IMG/VR virus record: IMGVR_UViG_3300017917_001257
Span: 1 to 50,051 of that record
Length of the DNA: 50,051 nucleotides
Reading direction: 5' to 3' (one strand)
Origin: a virus
Shown here: positions 24,152-34,462 of the stretch, piece by piece
Numbering within the stretch: position 1 is the stretch's first letter
How the letters are laid out: each line of letters starts with the position of its first letter
Notes under the pieces: generated by a model
Told to the model about the DNA's origin: nothing
The model's input: the letters and a program-made list of their open reading frames with translations, nothing else
The model's database searches: none
Program-made: the position numbers and the translations under genes

Positions 24152-24198
24152 GTAGGACCTCTGTAGTTATCGAGGCGGTCACTACAAGTCCTGCTTTT
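24152..24198 (+). promoter_or_regulatory. Two-part hairpin in the phoH leader
   Basis: Seven outer pairs (GTAGGAC with GTCCTGC, one G-U) and five inner pairs (GTAGT with ACTAC) enclose a 13-base loop; four Ts follow at 24195-24198. It could be an attenuator or a protected 5' end. The phoH start codon is 23 bases further on. Confidence 0.5.
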
Positions 24199-24220
24199 AA
24201 TAGAGTAGGAGCATAACTAG

Positions 24221-24937
24221 ATGAGTAAAAGAGTGAAGAAACGCTTTACATCAGACGTTAAAGTAATTGATTTTCAACCATATCTTCCGCAGAAGAAACA
24301 ACGTGTGTCTCTCTATGCACGTAGTCCTAATCAGCAATCATACCTAAATAAGCTACAAGACGATAGCACCAGCATTGTTTTTGCTATTGGTCCAGCAGGC
24401 ACGGGTAAAACTATGCTTGCAGTTCAACACGGTATTAAATTGTTCCAGGAAGGAATTGTTGATAAAATCGTTATTACAAGACCCGCCGTTTCCGTAGACG
24501 AAGATTTGGGGTTTTTACCAGGTACGCTAAATGAAAAGATGGCGCCCTGGACACGCCCTATATTTGACGTTTTTCAAGAGTACTATCAAACTAAAGACAT
24601 CGCTAAGATGTTAGACGAGGGAGTTATAGAAATAAGTCCATTAGCATATATGCGAGGACGTACATTTAAAAATGCTTATATCATTGCTGACGAGTGTCAG
24701 AATACTACAGTTAACCAGATGAAGATGTTATTAACACGCCTGGGTGAAAATTCTAAAATGGTAGTTACGGGAGATCTAGCACAAGCAGATAGACTTAATG
24801 ATAACGGGTTAATAGATTTTTGCAACCTACTTGCCGATAAGCCAACAAAGCACATTGATGTGATACAATTTGATCACAAAGACATTGAAAGACACGATGC
24901 CGTTAAGGAGGTATTAAAGATTTACGGCGATAATTAA
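24221..24937 (+). CDS. phoH: PhoH-like ATPase
   Basis: The 238-residue protein has Walker A GPAGTGKT (57-64), LGFLPGTLNEKM, and Walker B-like IIADECQN, followed by GDLAQADR; all typical of PhoH. The family is an RNA/DNA-related ATPase widespread in marine phages, with an unsettled role. It is one of the few plus-strand genes, with AGGAG nine bases before ATG, a hairpin in its leader and a strong terminator directly after it, so it forms a single-gene unit. Confidence 0.95.
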   Translation: MSKRVKKRFTSDVKVIDFQPYLPQKKQRVSLYARSPNQQSYLNKLQDDSTSIVFAIGPAGTGKTMLAVQHGIKLFQEGIVDKIVITRPAVSVDEDLGFLPGTLNEKMAPWTRPIFDVFQEYYQTKDIAKMLDEGVIEISPLAYMRGRTFKNAYIIADECQNTTVNQMKMLLTRLGENSKMVVTGDLAQADRLNDNGLIDFCNLLADKPTKHIDVIQFDHKDIERHDAVKEVLKIYGDN

Positions 24938-24945
24938 AATCAAAA

Positions 24946-24968
24946 AAAAGGGCTCTACGAGCCCTTTT
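24946..24968. terminator. Bidirectional terminator between phoH and dCMP deaminase genes
   Basis: GGGCTC/GAGCCC with a three-base loop, extended by A-T pairs, flanked by eight As on one side and a T-rich stretch on the other. It ends phoH on the plus strand and the converging clamp-loader operon on the minus strand. Confidence 0.9.
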
Positions 24969-25398
24969 ATATTTGTTCCACCTTTACTCCTGACTGTTTG
25001 AGGAACGATACTCCATCTTCGTTACGATAAGCATCGCGATAATAGACAGCATTAATGCCACTTTGGTAAATGAGTTTGGCACAATCAATACAAGGACTAT
25101 GAGTAATAAACATAGTAGCATTGAGCCCAGACTCAGTGCTTCGAGCCAGTTTAGCGATTGCATTTGTTTCAGCATGTAATACCTCTGGTTTAGTTTTAAG
25201 AGTATAATCTCCGTCATGTACATTCCAGATTTTATCTTCACAGTCGTTATCCCAACCAGCCGGCATGCCGTTATAACCAATTGAAATAATTCTATCATCT
25301 TTTACAATGATAGCACCAACGTGTAATCTACGTGCATGACTGAGTTCTGCGAATGTCTCCGCAGTTTTCATGTATGCTTCTTTTAACTTTGTCTTCAT
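24967..25398 (-). CDS. cd: dCMP deaminase
   Basis: The 143-residue enzyme carries the zinc deaminase motif HAE (75-77) and SPCIDC (C103, C106), after GYNGMPAGW. It turns dCMP to dUMP and so feeds dTTP synthesis. It is shorter than T4 Cd (193). The start overlaps the clamp-loader stop as ATGA, so replication and nucleotide supply are co-expressed. ComE-type deaminases are alike, but phage context favours dCMP as substrate. Confidence 0.93.
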   Translation of the reverse strand: MKTKLKEAYMKTAETFAELSHARRLHVGAIIVKDDRIISIGYNGMPAGWDNDCEDKIWNVHDGDYTLKTKPEVLHAETNAIAKLARSTESGLNATMFITHSPCIDCAKLIYQSGINAVYYRDAYRNEDGVSFLKQSGVKVEQI

Positions 25399-26309
25399 AA
25401 ATGACTTAATCTAATTAATGTAGCGGCTAGATTAATTTCAGGGTCACTTACTAAAGTATGATCGACTAGTCCTTGTTTGATAATAAGAATAGCTTTGTCT
25501 TGAGTCGGTTCGTCACCAAAAATATTAACATTATCATACAACCAGCGATAGATTTCCTCCATCTCTTCTGGACGAGCTTGTGAGCAAACAAGTTTACGTG
25601 CTTCACTAATTTTACCTGATTTGAATAGCTGTACCATTTCAAGTTTGTAGTCTTGTTCACCCGTATCACCCTTCTCGGGGCTATGTAACTTGCCATCTAA
25701 ACTATTCATTTGAACAGTATTAATACACTTACGCAAGTCTGGGTAAGTAGCTTTGACAAAAGTATCTAACGTGTCAAGATCAAATTCAATATTTTCTTCT
25801 ACCAAGATGGTCGCAACTCTTGCTGTAAATTCTGTTTGGTCCACACGCTCGATATGAAAACCTTGACATCTACTATGGAGGGCAGGTATGATACGATTAG
25901 GATAATTGCAAGTAAGTATGAAACGAGCGGTCGTATGATACTCTTCCATAACTCCACGGAGAGCCGCCTGTGCATTAGGGCTAAGATAATCTGCTTCATC
26001 TAATAATACTACTTTAAAGTCCCCAAACGGAATCATTTGGACAAAGTTTACAATTTTATCTCGAACATCTTCAACAGAGTTAGTGCGAGATGCGTTAATT
26101 TCTAAAATATCTAATGGATTAACATCTAACTCATTAAACAAAATTTTTGCTAAGGTAGTTTTGCCAATACCGGCATTTCCACTGAATAGTAAATGCGGAA
26201 TGGTTCCTTGCTTGATCCAAGACTCTACTTGCTCTTTTTGATGATTGTCTCTAAAAACATATCCATCAATTTTCTTCGGGCGATATTTTTCTACCCATAA
26301 TTCTTTCAT
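25395..26309 (-). CDS. 44: Clamp loader large subunit, gp44-like
   Basis: The 304-residue AAA+ protein has WVEKYRPKKIDGYVF at the start, Walker A GNAGIGKT (44-51), Walker B LLDEAD (102-107) and an SRC motif (HSRCQGF) with the arginine finger, all typical of RFC/gp44 clamp loaders. With the small subunit gp62 (not seen in this window) it would open the gp45 clamp and load it on DNA. It is translated between a small membrane protein gene and the dCMP deaminase, with ATGA-type overlaps. Confidence 0.95.
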   Translation of the reverse strand: MKELWVEKYRPKKIDGYVFRDNHQKEQVESWIKQGTIPHLLFSGNAGIGKTTLAKILFNELDVNPLDILEINASRTNSVEDVRDKIVNFVQMIPFGDFKVVLLDEADYLSPNAQAALRGVMEEYHTTARFILTCNYPNRIIPALHSRCQGFHIERVDQTEFTARVATILVEENIEFDLDTLDTFVKATYPDLRKCINTVQMNSLDGKLHSPEKGDTGEQDYKLEMVQLFKSGKISEARKLVCSQARPEEMEEIYRWLYDNVNIFGDEPTQDKAILIIKQGLVDHTLVSDPEINLAATLIRLSHL

Positions 26310-26539
26310 ACTAATTCCTCAACAATTCCTAATACTTCTGCGGCTACAATACCAACGCCACACCAAATTGGAAACCCGACTATTAAACAGACACCTGCTG
26401 TAATACGAATAAAACTTTTGGCAAGGCTAATATATAGATGTTTTTTTGGATCTGGATGACTAAAATTATTAGATGGTTGGTCTTCTAAAACACTTTTTGC
26501 TTTTTTTATGTCTTGCAATGCTTCGTCAAATGTACTCAT
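26306..26539 (-). CDS. Small membrane protein upstream of the clamp loader
   Basis: From ATG 26539 the product has 77 residues: a charged N-terminus (MSTFDEALQDIKKAK) and two membrane segments in the last 45 residues, with VGFPIWCGVG between them. The ATG at 26587 would lie in the promoter, whereas 26539 has AGGAG six bases before it, so I chose the latter. I recall similar small proteins near gp44 in T4-like cyanophages. Function unknown. The end overlaps the clamp-loader start as ATGA. Confidence 0.7.
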   Translation of the reverse strand: MSTFDEALQDIKKAKSVLEDQPSNNFSHPDPKKHLYISLAKSFIRITAGVCLIVGFPIWCGVGIVAAEVLGIVEELV

Positions 26540-26558
26540 AGACTTCTCCTTTTTACAT

Positions 26559-26587
26559 AGTATAAAGGAGAGAACAGGGCTTGTCAA
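26559..26587 (-). promoter_or_regulatory. Sigma70-like promoter of the clamp-loader operon
   Basis: TTGACA (26582-26587), 17 bases, TATACT (26559-26564) on the minus strand. The start would be near 26552, 13 bases before the ATG at 26539. The -35 hexamer lies in the loop of a perfect hairpin (26575-26595). Confidence 0.75.
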
Positions 26588-26595
26588 CAGCCCTG
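26575..26595 (-). terminator. Hairpin after groES, with the next promoter's -35 box in its loop
   Basis: Seven perfect pairs (CAGGGCT with AGCCCTG) close a seven-base loop GTTGACA. It lies 13 bases after the groES stop. The following minus-strand sequence is pyrimidine-rich (TTCTCTCCTTT), so termination may be weak or the hairpin may have a regulatory purpose. Confidence 0.5.
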
Positions 26596-26607
26596 ATGCT
26601 CAAACAA

Positions 26608-27000
26608 TTAATAACGAACGAAATCTGATGGATCGTGTACTGATCCGTGTGCAGCAGTTACATACTGTCCAAACTCTGGGCCTGCTGGACGTTCGTCTGC
26701 GGTCATCATGATACCTTCTGGATCTGCCCTCCAGATAGTAAATTTAGTACCATCGTCCTCTTCAACTTCAATCCCCCTAGTCCAGCGGCCGTGTTCTAAT
26801 AAAACCCATTCGCCAACTTTAACTTCAGTCTGTTCTGGACCAACCGCAAATACTTTAGCCCAACGAGGTTTAACACCTTCTGACTTTCCGTCATCGCTTG
26901 GAATATAAATTCCGCTAGCAGTTCGTTGCTCAGAAAAATTCATATCTCTAACTAAGATATGTTTTTTAATTGGTCTAATTCGGCTTGCTACAGCTTTCAT
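26608..27000 (-). CDS. 31: GroES-like co-chaperonin, gp31-type
   Basis: The 130-residue protein has IRPIKKHILVRD at the start, TASGIYIPSDD in the mobile loop region, WAKVFAVGPEQTEVKVGEWV and EHGRWTRGI, matching phage GroES/gp31 proteins. The co-chaperonin caps host GroEL; T4 gp31 allows folding of the major capsid protein. The C-terminal 30 residues beyond the domain are specific to this phage group. The ATG overlap with the small gene upstream indicates coupled translation. Confidence 0.88.
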   Translation of the reverse strand: MKAVASRIRPIKKHILVRDMNFSEQRTASGIYIPSDDGKSEGVKPRWAKVFAVGPEQTEVKVGEWVLLEHGRWTRGIEVEEDDGTKFTIWRADPEGIMMTADERPAGPEFGQYVTAAHGSVHDPSDFVRY

Positions 27001-27239
27001 TCGTTACCTTCCGGATCCATGTTTGAAACATCTTTACGTCCAGATGTTGAAACTTCGCGTAGTACTTCCTCACGCTTTTTAATGATTTGACCACCTGGGC
27101 CCAATTCATCCCCTCGTGCATTTACCTTTACATTCCCCACAGCTACAGTCATTTCATTTTGCATCTGTAGTTTATGCATATCAACTTCTTTGCCCTGCAT
27201 TGAGCGATATACTTGTCTTTGTTGTTCTTTCATTGCCAT
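26997..27239 (-). CDS. Small conserved T4-like phage protein
   Basis: The 80-residue polar protein includes VYRSMQGKEVDMHKLQMQNE and NARGDELGPGGQIIKKRE, blocks I recall from small hypothetical proteins next to GroES in T4-like cyanophages. It has AGGAG seven bases before the ATG, and its stop overlaps the groES start. Function unknown. Confidence 0.7.
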   Translation of the reverse strand: MAMKEQQRQVYRSMQGKEVDMHKLQMQNEMTVAVGNVKVNARGDELGPGGQIIKKREEVLREVSTSGRKDVSNMDPEGNE

Positions 27240-27265
27240 ATTAATCTCCTAGGATTATGCTTTAC

Positions 27266-27781
27266 TTATCTCAAGAATTCATGCCAGTCTAAATTATATT
27301 TGATCGGATCTATGCTATGTACTCCTATCAAATAAAGCACATAACTTGCTACACTAGACCCACGCCCAACACCCCAAACTACACCTTCTTTTTCACAAGT
27401 ATCTACAAAATATTTGAGCCAGCGTAGCAAATCTAGCATGTTTCTTGCTTTGTACGCTTCTAGTTCTTCTTGTAATCTTGTAGCCTGCGGGTCCCATGGG
27501 GGACATTGTTCTACGAGCCATTTTTCAATGTCTAAAGTTTTATAATCAGGAGGCATATTCCATTGTTCTTGGTATGCTGTATCAACTTGCTCAGAAGTTA
27601 ATGTTGGACTATTAATGGGTTCAAAGAACCTAAAACCAAGCGATCCTTCAAATTGGAGCACTTCAAAGTTACGTTCTTCAACAAATATTATATCAGCAGG
27701 ATTGAACTTGTGCCCCTTGTATAAGGCATCAAACAAGTCCTGCTCATTAAAAATTGGATTTGAATATTTGTCTAATCGCAT
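27266..27781 (-). CDS. DnaE palm-fragment protein
   Basis: The C-terminal part of this 171-residue protein (WGVGRGSSVASYVLYLIGVH, then SIDPIKYNLDWHEFLR) matches the GRGS nucleotide-binding loop region of bacterial DNA polymerase III alpha. The protein stops just before the place where the catalytic Asp residues would follow, and the N-terminal 100 residues do not look like PHP or palm. So it cannot be a polymerase on its own. I recall similar short proteins in T4-like cyanophages, so it is a stable family and not fresh decay. A role with the replisome is possible. Confidence 0.75.
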   Translation of the reverse strand: MRLDKYSNPIFNEQDLFDALYKGHKFNPADIIFVEERNFEVLQFEGSLGFRFFEPINSPTLTSEQVDTAYQEQWNMPPDYKTLDIEKWLVEQCPPWDPQATRLQEELEAYKARNMLDLLRWLKYFVDTCEKEGVVWGVGRGSSVASYVLYLIGVHSIDPIKYNLDWHEFLR

Positions 27782-27798
27782 TAAGCTATATTAGCTTA
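27782..27798 (-). promoter_or_regulatory. Hairpin abutting a start codon
   Basis: TAAGCT, five bases, AGCTTA forms a perfect six-pair hairpin directly before the ATG of the DnaE-fragment gene and includes the stop codon of the gene upstream. No other ribosome site is visible, so it may set translation of that gene. Confidence 0.35.
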
Positions 27799-28021
27799 CA
27801 TTGATTAATTTGTCAAGATCTTTATTGCGTGAATTCATCATTTTTTGATATTCGGCAGCCTTACGTTTTGCCAATTCTTCTTTATAAGTGTCTAAAATTA
27901 AAGTAATTTGAGATTGAACTTGAAAATTATTGGTGCTAAAATACTTGCGAGTTAGATCTTGTATCTTAACTTCTAACTCGCTATCTTTTAACAAATGTAA
28001 GTTATTAATTAGCGGATGCAT
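27791..28021 (-). CDS. Small conserved T4-like phage protein
   Basis: From the ATG at 28021 the 76-residue helical protein begins MHPLINNLHLLKDSELE and ends NSRNKDLDKLINVS, which fits a small family I recall from T4-like cyanophages. A longer reading from 28099 would overlap the fibre gene by 77 bases and is less likely; 28021 lies one base after the fibre gene stop. Function unknown. Confidence 0.75.
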   Translation of the reverse strand: MHPLINNLHLLKDSELEVKIQDLTRKYFSTNNFQVQSQITLILDTYKEELAKRKAAEYQKMMNSRNKDLDKLINVS

Positions 28022-28022
28022 A

Positions 28023-30659
28023 TTACCAACCAGCGATTGATGCACGTTTCCATGTGTTTGCTGCAATACAAACATATAGATAAGATCCGTCAACTGCAAA
28101 TTGTCCTACAGTTCCTTGGCTAGTTGCAGAAAGGGGAACGCTACCGATTGTTGCTCGAGTAGTTCCAGCAACGTTATCAAAGATAATATTCCCCCAAGTA
28201 TCTGTTGCTGTACAAACATAGAACTTAGTACCATCGTATGATAGCTGACCAGCTTTACCAGTAGAGTTAAGTGAAGCAGGAGTTGATACTAAAACTGCCG
28301 GATTTCCACCACCAACTTCATCAAATAAGCAGTTATTGTTGCCAATAACAAACCACTTAGAGCCAACATACTGTAAAGTACAAGCATCGCCAGTAGCACC
28401 AAATGTAATTGTACCAGAACCGCCTGATGATTTCCAGCCAGCATTAGTTACAGTAACAACCATATCACCACTATGACTCTTCATAGCTAAAGTTTTAATT
28501 TGTCCATCATACCCAGCAGCTAACGATGCAGACTCACCGGTGCTTGTGCTAAAATAACTTACTGATGTTTTTAAACTAATTGCAGCTGATGGTGCAACAT
28601 CTTCACTACCTGTGTATTTTGAACTAATAGAAGTCCAGTTAACACCGTCACTGACTAAGGTTACTGAACCAAACGCATTTTGAATAATTTGATTACCAGT
28701 TACACCATTGATTGTTACAGCAGGGTCGCCTGGATAAATTGTAATAGGTTTAGTTGCACTAGCACTACCGTTGTCGGTGATATTAATATATGTACCTTGA
28801 TTTGGTAGTAACGGTAATGTAATAGTTAATCCGCTTACAGTTGAAGAAACATCAACCATAATGTTTTGACTACCAACTACGGTATAATTGCCAATAATCT
28901 TAACCGGCCCTGATGAAACCATAACTGGATATTCTGCACATAGTTTAGATGTGTTTAGACTTGCTTTAGACACATACATGTACAATGGGCTCGGAGTTTC
29001 GCTAGTGATTAATATTTCAGTATAAGAGCCAGTTGTTCCTGCAGGAATAACTTTTCCTATATTAGGACCTGCAGTATAACGACCGTATGTTACAGAACCA
29101 TCAGCTGGTTCATATAAAATAGTAGTATCACTTGGCCCTGGAACTTCGTTTCCTTGTCCATCTACTGTTGCTTGTACAACAGTATCTGGAGTTCTTGAAA
29201 ATCTTAATTGTGTAAATTTAGCTGTATTTGTGCTAGTTTGAGTATTGAAACGATATTTCTTACCAATTTCAAATTTTAATCCATATTGAACACCTAAGTT
29301 TGTTGATAGTGCAGTTCCGTCTAAGAAAATTACATCCTTGGCTCCACTACCGTTGTCGGCAACAGTAACAACTAATGTTTCTTGGTTTGCATTATTTTCC
29401 CAGTTACCGCTGTTAGCATTATATTTTAACATGTCTCCGTTTACTGGATCTACAATGTTGACGTTGCCAATAGTTCCAATATCGTTAATTGTAATGGTAG
29501 GATTTGATTCAAATAATGTTGAACCTACAACACGCAAGTCACCGTCAATTACTACACTACCGCCTACATTTAGGTTTTTAGAAACACCTGCACCGCCGGC
29601 AACAGTTAATGCACCGGTTGACGTAGATTCAGATTCTGTAATATCGTGTACAGTAAGACCTGACACATCTAAGGTTGAAAAGTCAGATCTTGTTGCGTCT
29701 AAGTTTCCAATTAATGACATATAAACTCTTGGATTGCTTGAGCTACCGTTATATGTCCATGCTTCGATTACTTGGTGTGATCCATTAGGATTTAAGTATA
29801 ATGGAAGACTAAATTCTGATGTTGTTACAATATCACCTGACCCCTCTGTTAAGAAGGTTGCTTCAAACCAGGGTTGAATAGTGCCATCACCACTACCTTT
29901 TGTAGTAGCAATAAACGTTACACCAGAAGTCATTCCGGTCATTGATCGAGATGTAACTGTTTGTGGTGAGTTGTTAATAGTATATGTTCCAGCACCGCCT
30001 TCACCTGTTAGTGCAGGATTTTGAGCTTTAGTGCTAATAATTTTAGTTCCTGGTGTTATGCCAGTTCCTGAAATATACGTATCAGTCGTTAAAACTCCGC
30101 TTTGTACTGAGCTTACTGATAGCGTTGAACCACTAATACTTGCTGTAAATACTGCGGTTGCATCGGCGCCCATTGGAACATAATTTGTAGTACCAACAGT
30201 ATAAATGGTGTATTTTTTTCCAATCTCAACATCACTACCTACGTTAATTACTTGATTTTGTTTTGCATTAACATGGATTCGCATTTTAGCGTAATTACCG
30301 GTGTCTGGCCAATCAGTAAATGTAAATGTTGTATTGTCTGCTAAAGTGTATGCTTGTAAGGAACCGTTTAGAATGCTAATGTTTGTGCTTGTACTAACTT
30401 CTGCAGATTTAACTGTGCCGTGGAAATTTGTATAGCTACCATTAGATATGTTATTTCCGCCTAAATCGTTGTTTAGGGTGTCTCCAGTAAGAGCACCTTT
30501 AAGGAGAGCTTTATTTTGCAGATCTTGAATTTCTGCTTTAGCATGTATAAAATTTTGTTGAATAGCATCAAAGTTGTCGCGGAAACCTTGACTGTCGTTG
30601 TCTTGACCCGCAACAGGGTATGTTTTATCAATGCTATCACTGTTTATTTGGCTGCTCAT
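28023..30659 (-). CDS. Virion fibre protein
   Basis: The 878-residue protein starts with a block ([18 protein letters not shown], then [11 protein letters not shown]) that I recall from cyanophage structural proteins. The middle is beta-rich and low in charge. It contains modules shared with its neighbours: one with [17 protein letters not shown] and one with [10 protein letters not shown]. The C-terminal end has two copies of a module with [20 protein letters not shown] and [20 protein letters not shown], a common end of tail fibres and spikes. This C-terminus may be exposed and bind the receptor. A GATAAATA late promoter lies 31 bases upstream. Confidence 0.8.
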   Translation of the reverse strand: MSSQINSDSIDKTYPVAGQDNDSQGFRDNFDAIQQNFIHAKAEIQDLQNKALLKGALTGDTLNNDLGGNNISNGSYTNFHGTVKSAEVSTSTNISILNGSLQAYTLADNTTFTFTDWPDTGNYAKMRIHVNAKQNQVINVGSDVEIGKKYTIYTVGTTNYVPMGADATAVFTASISGSTLSVSSVQSGVLTTDTYISGTGITPGTKIISTKAQNPALTGEGGAGTYTINNSPQTVTSRSMTGMTSGVTFIATTKGSGDGTIQPWFEATFLTEGSGDIVTTSEFSLPLYLNPNGSHQVIEAWTYNGSSSNPRVYMSLIGNLDATRSDFSTLDVSGLTVHDITESESTSTGALTVAGGAGVSKNLNVGGSVVIDGDLRVVGSTLFESNPTITINDIGTIGNVNIVDPVNGDMLKYNANSGNWENNANQETLVVTVADNGSGAKDVIFLDGTALSTNLGVQYGLKFEIGKKYRFNTQTSTNTAKFTQLRFSRTPDTVVQATVDGQGNEVPGPSDTTILYEPADGSVTYGRYTAGPNIGKVIPAGTTGSYTEILITSETPSPLYMYVSKASLNTSKLCAEYPVMVSSGPVKIIGNYTVVGSQNIMVDVSSTVSGLTITLPLLPNQGTYINITDNGSASATKPITIYPGDPAVTINGVTGNQIIQNAFGSVTLVSDGVNWTSISSKYTGSEDVAPSAAISLKTSVSYFSTSTGESASLAAGYDGQIKTLAMKSHSGDMVVTVTNAGWKSSGGSGTITFGATGDACTLQYVGSKWFVIGNNNCLFDEVGGGNPAVLVSTPASLNSTGKAGQLSYDGTKFYVCTATDTWGNIIFDNVAGTTRATIGSVPLSATSQGTVGQFAVDGSYLYVCIAANTWKRASIAGW

Positions 30660-33600
30660 ATTGTTATCCTATCGTTCCTAAATACTAGGTATTTATCTGC
30701 TGATAAACCCTCTACAGAATCTATTATGTAGCGGTCAGCAGTATAATCTAATTGGTTAAAACTAAATCCGCTAGTTTTAATGTAATTTTTAATGTTTAAC
30801 ACAATATCGCTAGAAGTTCCTACTTTACAATAGCATAGCGGAACCGCTAGTTTGAAGTCTATTTCTTGTTTTGTCCCAGGTTGGATACTACGCATCCATA
30901 AAGGAAGGTAATTTCTTTCAGTTGCAAATGATACTGGTAACCCGGTGTTTGGGTCGATATCGTTCCAGTTTTTTAAACGATCACGCCAATTACTAATACT
31001 ACTAGGGAAGTATTCTGTAACATTAGGGTTTGAAACTTCGTAACCGGTACTATCAACGGTCATAATTGGTTCAGGTCGTATACTAGTTGGTGCGTCAATA
31101 TTGTTATCTTCGTCAAGTCTGCTCCAAATGGTATTGCTTTTATCTACAGTAATTGTATTTGGTTGAGGAGAAAACTTAGTAAGTTTATTTTGCAAACGTT
31201 TGCCATCAGGTTCTAATGGATCAATCATTTCAACATATATTACTTCATACACTTGATCAATTGTTCCGGGATTTACTGCTACGGCGGTTTTTAATTCACC
31301 AAATTGAAAACGTTTACGCTTATGGTTTAACCCCATGGCACTAACATACGTTGCGGCTTCTTTAGTTTCAATGCCTGCAAACACTAACATTGAAAGATCT
31401 GTTTGTACACCAAAATTGGGATCACTAGGTCTATAAATGTTGTTAGGAGTAAACACATCGGTATTACTGATAAAATCTCTCCATATAGATCTTTGAGATG
31501 ATTTTAAGAAAGGTTTTACTCGAATATTGCTATACACTAGTTGATTAGGTGTATCTACTTTAACACTAAATGTTCTAGTAATGGCACTATACCCGTATTG
31601 GTCTTTTGCTAAAACAGTAAAATTATAAACACGATCAGAAGTTGTTGAACCGCCATCAAATGTAGTAATACCACTTCCAAAATCAAATGTTGTTAATCCT
31701 AATGTTCCTTCTTCAGGAATTCCGTATTGAGATACTTTACCAACAATTTCTCCGTCTAAATCTAAACTTAATCCCGGAGGTAATCTTCCGCTAGTAATTG
31801 TATATAAAATTGTTGAATTTGGAATAGTGCTAACAGCTTTCAAACTAAGCGTTGAAATAAAATTAGCATTAATAGTTCCTAAGTCTGAAGGAGTTACCCA
31901 ACTAATTGCGCTATCAACTTCACCTAAAATATCAACTGTAAATATTTTAGGTGTGTTTGCTCTTTCACCTGCTGATACTGTATATTGAATTTGTATATTG
32001 CTATCAAGTGATAATATAATATTTGTTGATAATGTTATTGATACTTCAGATATACTTGAATAATCAATTGAAGAAATGTAGACTGGGTCAATTTTAAAAT
32101 CATCAATTACAAGCATTGAAATATTTTTAAGAGCCGCAGAAACATCTGGATAATCAATCTTACTAATTCTAATCTCTGAAATCTTAATACCTTGGTTTAA
32201 TGGCTTACAAACATATTCTGCTTGATTAATTTTTCCAGATACTTTTGAAGCTGTAACGGTAAATTGATAAGATTTTGTAATAGCAGGCTGGTAAGGAACT
32301 AAACCGTGTACTTCTGCGTTGTTTTCGTCAAATTGCATTCCTGGAGGAAGTTCACTCTTAGTACCAATTAAAAAATCAACGCCATTTGGTATAGTAACTT
32401 CTAAAGGATAATACAATGTTAGACGATACTTATTATTGCCTAATGACACAACATTGTCTACTCTATTAAGCTGAAACGCTTCTTGTACTAATCCGCTAAA
32501 TGTTAAAAAATGACCAACAGTTGGTGCAGTTGTTGTTAACGTTGTTGTAAGAGTATAACTACCTTGCACGTTATCAGTTATTGAATTTTGCAATGTAGTT
32601 GCTCTTGAATATGCATTAACTTGTTCTAAACTGTAGATAATATTATCTGTTTCGTATGTATCTAAAATTAATGTAATATAATTGTTAGCTCGATGCAATC
32701 CTAAGTAGCTAGATGTAAGCCATGCTGGCGGCCGCAAATATGTTACGTCAGCAGTAAACATACTGTTACCGTCTAACCATGTTGTATTGTCAGCTCTAAA
32801 ATAATCGTCACCTACAACAAATAGTTTAAATTTTCGTTTGGCAACATAAGTAGTTGTAAACACTGGATTGTTAATATTGTTATCGGGATATGTAGTTTCA
32901 ACTGTAGTTGATGGAAGGGTATCACCGTCAGTAACAGTTACAACAAATTCATATGTTCTGTTTAGTTTCTTTGGCTTGTTTGCAGTTAACGCAAAGTCAA
33001 AGAATACATTATCGTAAGTATAACTGTCATAACCATTAGTTGGTAAAAACGCAAAGTCGTAAGCAATGTTGTCGTATGTGCTGTCGTCATACTGCCCAGA
33101 ACCATCTGATGGTTTAATAGAAAGTGCAGGTTGTATAAATCCTACAAGTCTTCCGTCGTTTGTTAAAACTAAACCAGGAGGGAGTGATCCGTCGCCTCTA
33201 GCAATAAAATAACTTAATTTTTGACCAGCACCAGTATCAGAATCTGTAGCGACAATTTGATAATCAACATACGTATTATCCATTACAAATAATTCACCAG
33301 GATCTCCTAAATTTAAGAAGCCTTCAGGAGTTACAAATTCAGGTGCATCTTCACCTTCAATAGTGATAATAAATGTTCGATCAGCAATCTCTCCTGATTT
33401 TGATGCTCTAACACAAAAACTAAAATCGGTAGCTCTCGCAACTTCGTATGGACTTCCTGTAATAGTATTTCCGTTTAGCCTCATACCTGGAGGTAGTTTT
33501 CCAGATATAATTGAGTATGTAACACCGGTGTCGTTTACAACTGGTAAATTTATTGTTTGAACTATTCTTTCAGAAAAGGCAACACGCGATGCTACTCCTG

Positions 33601-33856
33601 TGCCTGCACTTGGTTCTAATAATCCAGTGACTGGATTTGTTATGTTTGGGCCAGCTTGTTTACCTGCATTTGTAGCAGTGAATATAGTGCCAACTGTATT
33701 AAAAGGTGACCCTATTTTTGTAAAATCAGTAGTACCAACAGTTTGTATTACATATTTTAAACCTGGAATAAACGAACCAGCAGCAACAGAAATATTAGTT
33801 CCTGCTGCACTTCCAAGATTGTAACCTGACGGCTTAGTCCATATATTAAGTGCCAT
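30656..33856 (-). CDS. Virion protein with putative Ig-like (He_PIG) domains
   Basis: This 1066-residue protein has at least four copies of the He_PIG signature: [58 protein letters not shown] and [18 protein letters not shown]. Between them are beta-rich segments, and the N-terminal part carries a TVGTTDF module shared with the next gene. Such Ig-like chains occur in phage tail and fibre proteins and can bind carbohydrates. The C-terminal 250 residues are not recognised. It overlaps the next gene as ATGA. Confidence 0.75.
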   Translation of the reverse strand: MALNIWTKPSGYNLGSAAGTNISVAAGSFIPGLKYVIQTVGTTDFTKIGSPFNTVGTIFTATNAGKQAGPNITNPVTGLLEPSAGTGVASRVAFSERIVQTINLPVVNDTGVTYSIISGKLPPGMRLNGNTITGSPYEVARATDFSFCVRASKSGEIADRTFIITIEGEDAPEFVTPEGFLNLGDPGELFVMDNTYVDYQIVATDSDTGAGQKLSYFIARGDGSLPPGLVLTNDGRLVGFIQPALSIKPSDGSGQYDDSTYDNIAYDFAFLPTNGYDSYTYDNVFFDFALTANKPKKLNRTYEFVVTVTDGDTLPSTTVETTYPDNNINNPVFTTTYVAKRKFKLFVVGDDYFRADNTTWLDGNSMFTADVTYLRPPAWLTSSYLGLHRANNYITLILDTYETDNIIYSLEQVNAYSRATTLQNSITDNVQGSYTLTTTLTTTAPTVGHFLTFSGLVQEAFQLNRVDNVVSLGNNKYRLTLYYPLEVTIPNGVDFLIGTKSELPPGMQFDENNAEVHGLVPYQPAITKSYQFTVTASKVSGKINQAEYVCKPLNQGIKISEIRISKIDYPDVSAALKNISMLVIDDFKIDPVYISSIDYSSISEVSITLSTNIILSLDSNIQIQYTVSAGERANTPKIFTVDILGEVDSAISWVTPSDLGTINANFISTLSLKAVSTIPNSTILYTITSGRLPPGLSLDLDGEIVGKVSQYGIPEEGTLGLTTFDFGSGITTFDGGSTTSDRVYNFTVLAKDQYGYSAITRTFSVKVDTPNQLVYSNIRVKPFLKSSQRSIWRDFISNTDVFTPNNIYRPSDPNFGVQTDLSMLVFAGIETKEAATYVSAMGLNHKRKRFQFGELKTAVAVNPGTIDQVYEVIYVEMIDPLEPDGKRLQNKLTKFSPQPNTITVDKSNTIWSRLDEDNNIDAPTSIRPEPIMTVDSTGYEVSNPNVTEYFPSSISNWRDRLKNWNDIDPNTGLPVSFATERNYLPLWMRSIQPGTKQEIDFKLAVPLCYCKVGTSSDIVLNIKNYIKTSGFSFNQLDYTADRYIIDSVEGLSADKYLVFRNDRITI
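30690..30697 (-). promoter_or_regulatory. Late promoter, GATAAATA
   Basis: T4-late-like octamer inside the end of the Ig-like gene, 31 bases before the ATG of the 878-residue fibre gene, with a predicted start near 30684. Confidence 0.6.
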
Positions 33857-33867
33857 GTTTGCTCTTT

Positions 33868-34443
33868 TTAAACAACTAGATAACCAAAGTCAATATTACC
33901 AACAACTGGTGTACCAACAAATCCGTTTAGAAGTGTACCGTTTAAATCTAATGTTGTGCCAGTGTTACCAGGTATTCCGTTTCCTCCACTAGGTGCAAGG
34001 AAAGTTCCAAAGTCAATAGTAACACTATTACTTGCAAACATCAATTCTACTAGTGCAGTAGATACACGTAAATCAATTCCAAAAACTGTAGTTTGTACAT
34101 CTCCACCGTATACGTGATGTGAATTTAAATTAAGGTCTGCTCCTAGAGTAGGAGATGGATCATTTTGTAAAGTTGATTTATTTTTTAAATTTACTTCTTC
34201 AGCGGTATATGTAATTTCAACAGAGTTGTCAGTACTAGTTAACGTTTTAAATTCTAATAACGGATCAGTTGAATTTCTTTGTGCAAAAACTCGAACTCCA
34301 GTTCCTAAATTAGTTCCGTTAATGATTGCAGCTGTTGTTCCTAATAATGCAAAGTTGTCGTTTACTTTTTTAAATGCGGTGCGTAAGTCGTCACCAGTTC
34401 CATCATTTGCATAATTACCTAAATTAATTGTTTGTATTGGCAT
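33868..34443 (-). CDS. Short virion/fibre protein sharing the fibre N-terminal block
   Basis: The 191-residue protein starts with INLGNYANDGTGDDLRTAFK followed by KVNDNF, the same block as the two longer fibre genes upstream. This block probably fixes the protein to a common site on the virion. The rest is beta-rich and ends in a Gly-rich part with PGNTGTTLDLNG. A GGTAAATA late motif is placed 20 bases upstream. Confidence 0.7.
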   Translation of the reverse strand: MPIQTINLGNYANDGTGDDLRTAFKKVNDNFALLGTTAAIINGTNLGTGVRVFAQRNSTDPLLEFKTLTSTDNSVEITYTAEEVNLKNKSTLQNDPSPTLGADLNLNSHHVYGGDVQTTVFGIDLRVSTALVELMFASNSVTIDFGTFLAPSGGNGIPGNTGTTLDLNGTLLNGFVGTPVVGNIDFGYLVV

Positions 34444-34462
34444 GTCGTTAGTCTCTTTTTAA

